DNA from: Mangifera indica
Taxonomy: Eukaryota; Streptophyta; Magnoliopsida; Sapindales; Anacardiaceae
DNA: 64,000 nt
Assembly (NCBI RefSeq): GCF_011075055.1
Contig: NC_058139.1
Location: 17,629,584-17,693,583 of the forward strand
Direction: 5' to 3'
In this document: positions 61,565 to 64,000 of the stretch, one piece after another
How the letters are laid out: each line of letters opens with the position of its first letter
How positions within the stretch are numbered: position 1 is the first letter of the stretch
The notes under the pieces: model-generated
What the model saw: only the letters and a program-made list of their open reading frames with translations
What the model was told of the DNA's origin: nothing
Databases searched by the model: none
Program-made: the position numbers and the translations under genes

Positions 61565-64000
61565 ACAATTGCAGAAGGCAATTGGGAAGACGATTTGGTG
61601 TGGGTCTTTGAATTATTAGACATTTGATGCGAGGGTTCAAATAATCTCTTTTATAAATTGGTTAGGTCATCTTTCTAAAACTAAATTGCTATCATTTTTT
61701 CCATTAAAAGTCATCATAAAAAAAGTTTTTGGAGTGAAAGAACCAGTCATAACATATCTTTGATTTCAGGTGATTCTCAAAGATTCTTCAGATTCAGAGA
61801 CATGACGTTCTAGATATTCTTATAACCTTAAAAAAATTAATTTATTAATTTATAATTTATATGTAAATCTTGATATTAGGATTGATTAATTTTATTTAGT
61901 TTATATAAAATAAATCTTATATACAAAACTGATTCTTTAGATTTTAAACAAGATTTACCCTAAAATCCAATTAATCTAATAAAAACAATATTAAAACCAA
62001 ATATACATTTACATACCTGGATTAAGAGAAGCTTCATATTGGATTTCATGTTTTTCAGTGAGAATTTGATGACAAATTTGTTGGAAGGGATGGTTAGCTG
62101 ATGAAGGATGTTAAACATTACATTTCATAAGGCTAGGGATGAGACAGAATTGTCATTATTTGAATTGTTTTGTTATATACGTATTACCACTAGAGAGTTT
62201 TACTAAAATCATTTACACCTCCAAACTCAGGCTAATTTGCTTAATTTTCCTTTAAGGAAATGAATCTCACGCTGAAAGAATTTGTACCATCCCCTAGATT
62301 TTTCTTATGTAATTTCTTACAAAATTCAACTCCTAGTATTGCATGAAGTTGAAGTACAAGCTACTACAGCCAGACTAAGATATATACTTAACTGTATATG
62401 AATAAATAATAAAATGTTGCGTATTAGGATGTAAAGAGAGTTTAGGTTTGGTAAGGAAGTTTGGAAGCTGAAGAAGATAAGGCGAGATGAGAAGGAAACT
62501 GATTACTTGGCAGGATAATCTGTGTCCATCTCATATGTCAATTCATGGTACATTTTTAAGGATAAGATTAATATCATATCCATAAAAAAATGTACGCAAA
62601 ATTGTAGCTCCACGCCATTGTTGTATTGTAGCTAGCACCTCCTTGCTTAAATCCAGCTCTCTTTAATATCCATATAAAAATAATATACCATTTTCATGGA
62701 TCATCTTTCCGACAAAATTTTCGCAACCCAGTCAAAATCATCCAGCAATCAGAAATGTGACCAAACTTGTCTCAAAACAGATTGATTTTATCCATCTTGC
62801 TTTCAAGCATCAGCCACTCAGGCGTTATTTTGGACTCCTTAAGCTGTTTTTGGCCACATCTGCAACCAATCAATCTTCTTCTTTTTCATTATCTCTGCAA
62901 ATTGTCTTGTCTATTCCAAATTAAGTACCCCACCCCACCAGTTGATGATGAATTAATTTAAAAGTCTTTCGGCGACTGAATTGAATGTCAGCAAAAAAGA
63001 TCGAGTTGGCGTTAGTTGGCAATACCCACAAGCAAACGCCAAGACAACCGTTTTTTCTTCCTTCCTCCATAATTTATTATATATCAACAAACAAACCTAT
63101 CCATGCAAACTCATTATTATTGCTGTACTTGCAACCCAACCATATCTTGGATTGAACTATAAGTTTGGAATCTTTTCTGAGTACACGATGTGAAGTTCCA
63201 CCAATCGCTTGCACTCAACTCTAGTGATGAATGACATCATAAATTTTGAGTTGTCATACATATATATGACCTGAGATTTACTCCCTGTTACGTGATAAAT
63301 AAGGACACTTAGTGAAATTACGGCCATCATGTTAAGTTTTCAATTAATTTCTTTTCCATTTTTTCACATATAATATAAGTTTATAGCTTCTGGGTAATGT
63401 GACAAACCATTCCTAATTTTAGGTTCAATAATAAATTATGGAAGCAAGTAAAACGAACAGATCATATCATTTATGAACATTATTGACTCGAATGAGATGG
63501 GAGGCTTGTAGATTCCTTTTTCGCGGTGTAAAGATTTCTAAAAGGAAGCTGATATAGGTTACGCAATTAAGGTCCGAATGAGTAGCATCAAAGGGCAAAT
63601 TGACACGTGGAGATGAGAGTGCTTTCTCCAAGAGTTGTTGCTTGCTTCATTTGTACTCAAACACAAAAGATTACTGTTTTTCCCGTTACACCTGCAGTAA
63701 CGAATTTTTAACGTCTGGTGGTTTATTATGGTGGCTTTTTAAATTGGATTTTTCCAATGCATTGGAAAACATGGTAGTGCTTTAGACCTTTTCAACTTCT
63801 TTTTCTTTCTTAGCTATCTAATCTATGTATAACTTTATCCTTTTATTATATAATTTATCAATAATATTATATTCTAACAACCAAAAGAGAACAAGGAATT
63901 CATGAACATTAATTAGTGTCACGGTGCTAAACTCTCAAACCAGTTAAATTTTTAGTAAGTGCATTTTTTTTAACTCTCGAACCACTTAAATTTTTAATGA
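61565..64000. other. Intergenic sequence, no gene recognised
   Basis: I found no family motifs, RNA genes or element ends. The frames at 62767-62961, 62981-63193 and 63600-63785 have no recognisable features and are probably chance. Confidence 0.5.

Overview
This is an AT-rich plant nuclear window. A GT-AG intron-rich CAMTA gene, chromovirus, copia, hAT and Mutator-type elements, and an acyl-activating-enzyme pseudogene all point to a flowering plant, most likely a eudicot; I cannot name the species. Only one gene looks intact: a CAMTA5/6-type calmodulin-binding transcription activator on the minus strand (7356-15312). Its 13 exons keep phase throughout and give 917 residues with CG-1, TIG, ankyrin and IQ regions in the expected order. 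A second gene, an AMP-binding acyl-activating enzyme on the plus strand (57093-59894), keeps its introns but is a pseudogene with stops, frameshifts and a missing C-terminal domain.

Layout. 1-1250: decayed Ty3/gypsy pol (minus). 1545-2370: first copy of a long-terminal-inverted-repeat (foldback) DNA element. 2380-7100: repeat-derived and unassigned sequence. 7356-15312: CAMTA gene. 16273-19207: three more copies of the foldback family in the CAMTA upstream region. 19210-22370: AT-rich intergenic DNA. 22370-24116: gypsy-type LTR remnant carrying another foldback copy. 24468-29900: decayed Ty1/copia element (plus). 30424-32644: solo gypsy LTR. 32645-38580: unassigned, with a word-repeat tract and a palindrome cluster.

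38640-50790: decayed DUF1985/Ulp1-protease gene, split by a 9.27 kb Tekay-like chromovirus (41049-50322) with a perfect 5-bp target duplication. 51140-54170: complete but dead hAT element. 54261-54660: truncated foldback element. 54680-55811: MuDR-type transposase N-terminal fragment (minus). The Ulp1 gene and the MuDR fragment may be the two ends of one old Ulp1-bearing MULE later invaded by the chromovirus and hAT element. 59895-64000: intergenic.

The most distinctive content is the foldback family: six copies in two subfamilies, sharing terminal sequence near GGNNNAANGACTATTTCCCAC, most with roughly 9-bp target duplications as expected for Mutator-like elements. Some are hairpins over almost their whole length and others carry a CpG-rich palindromic core. 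Two lie within about 2.5 kb upstream of the CAMTA start codon. A second puzzle is the chromovirus: its two LTRs are very similar, but gag-pol has about 14 in-frame stops, most explained by C-to-T or G-to-A change. All coordinates and alignments were made by eye.
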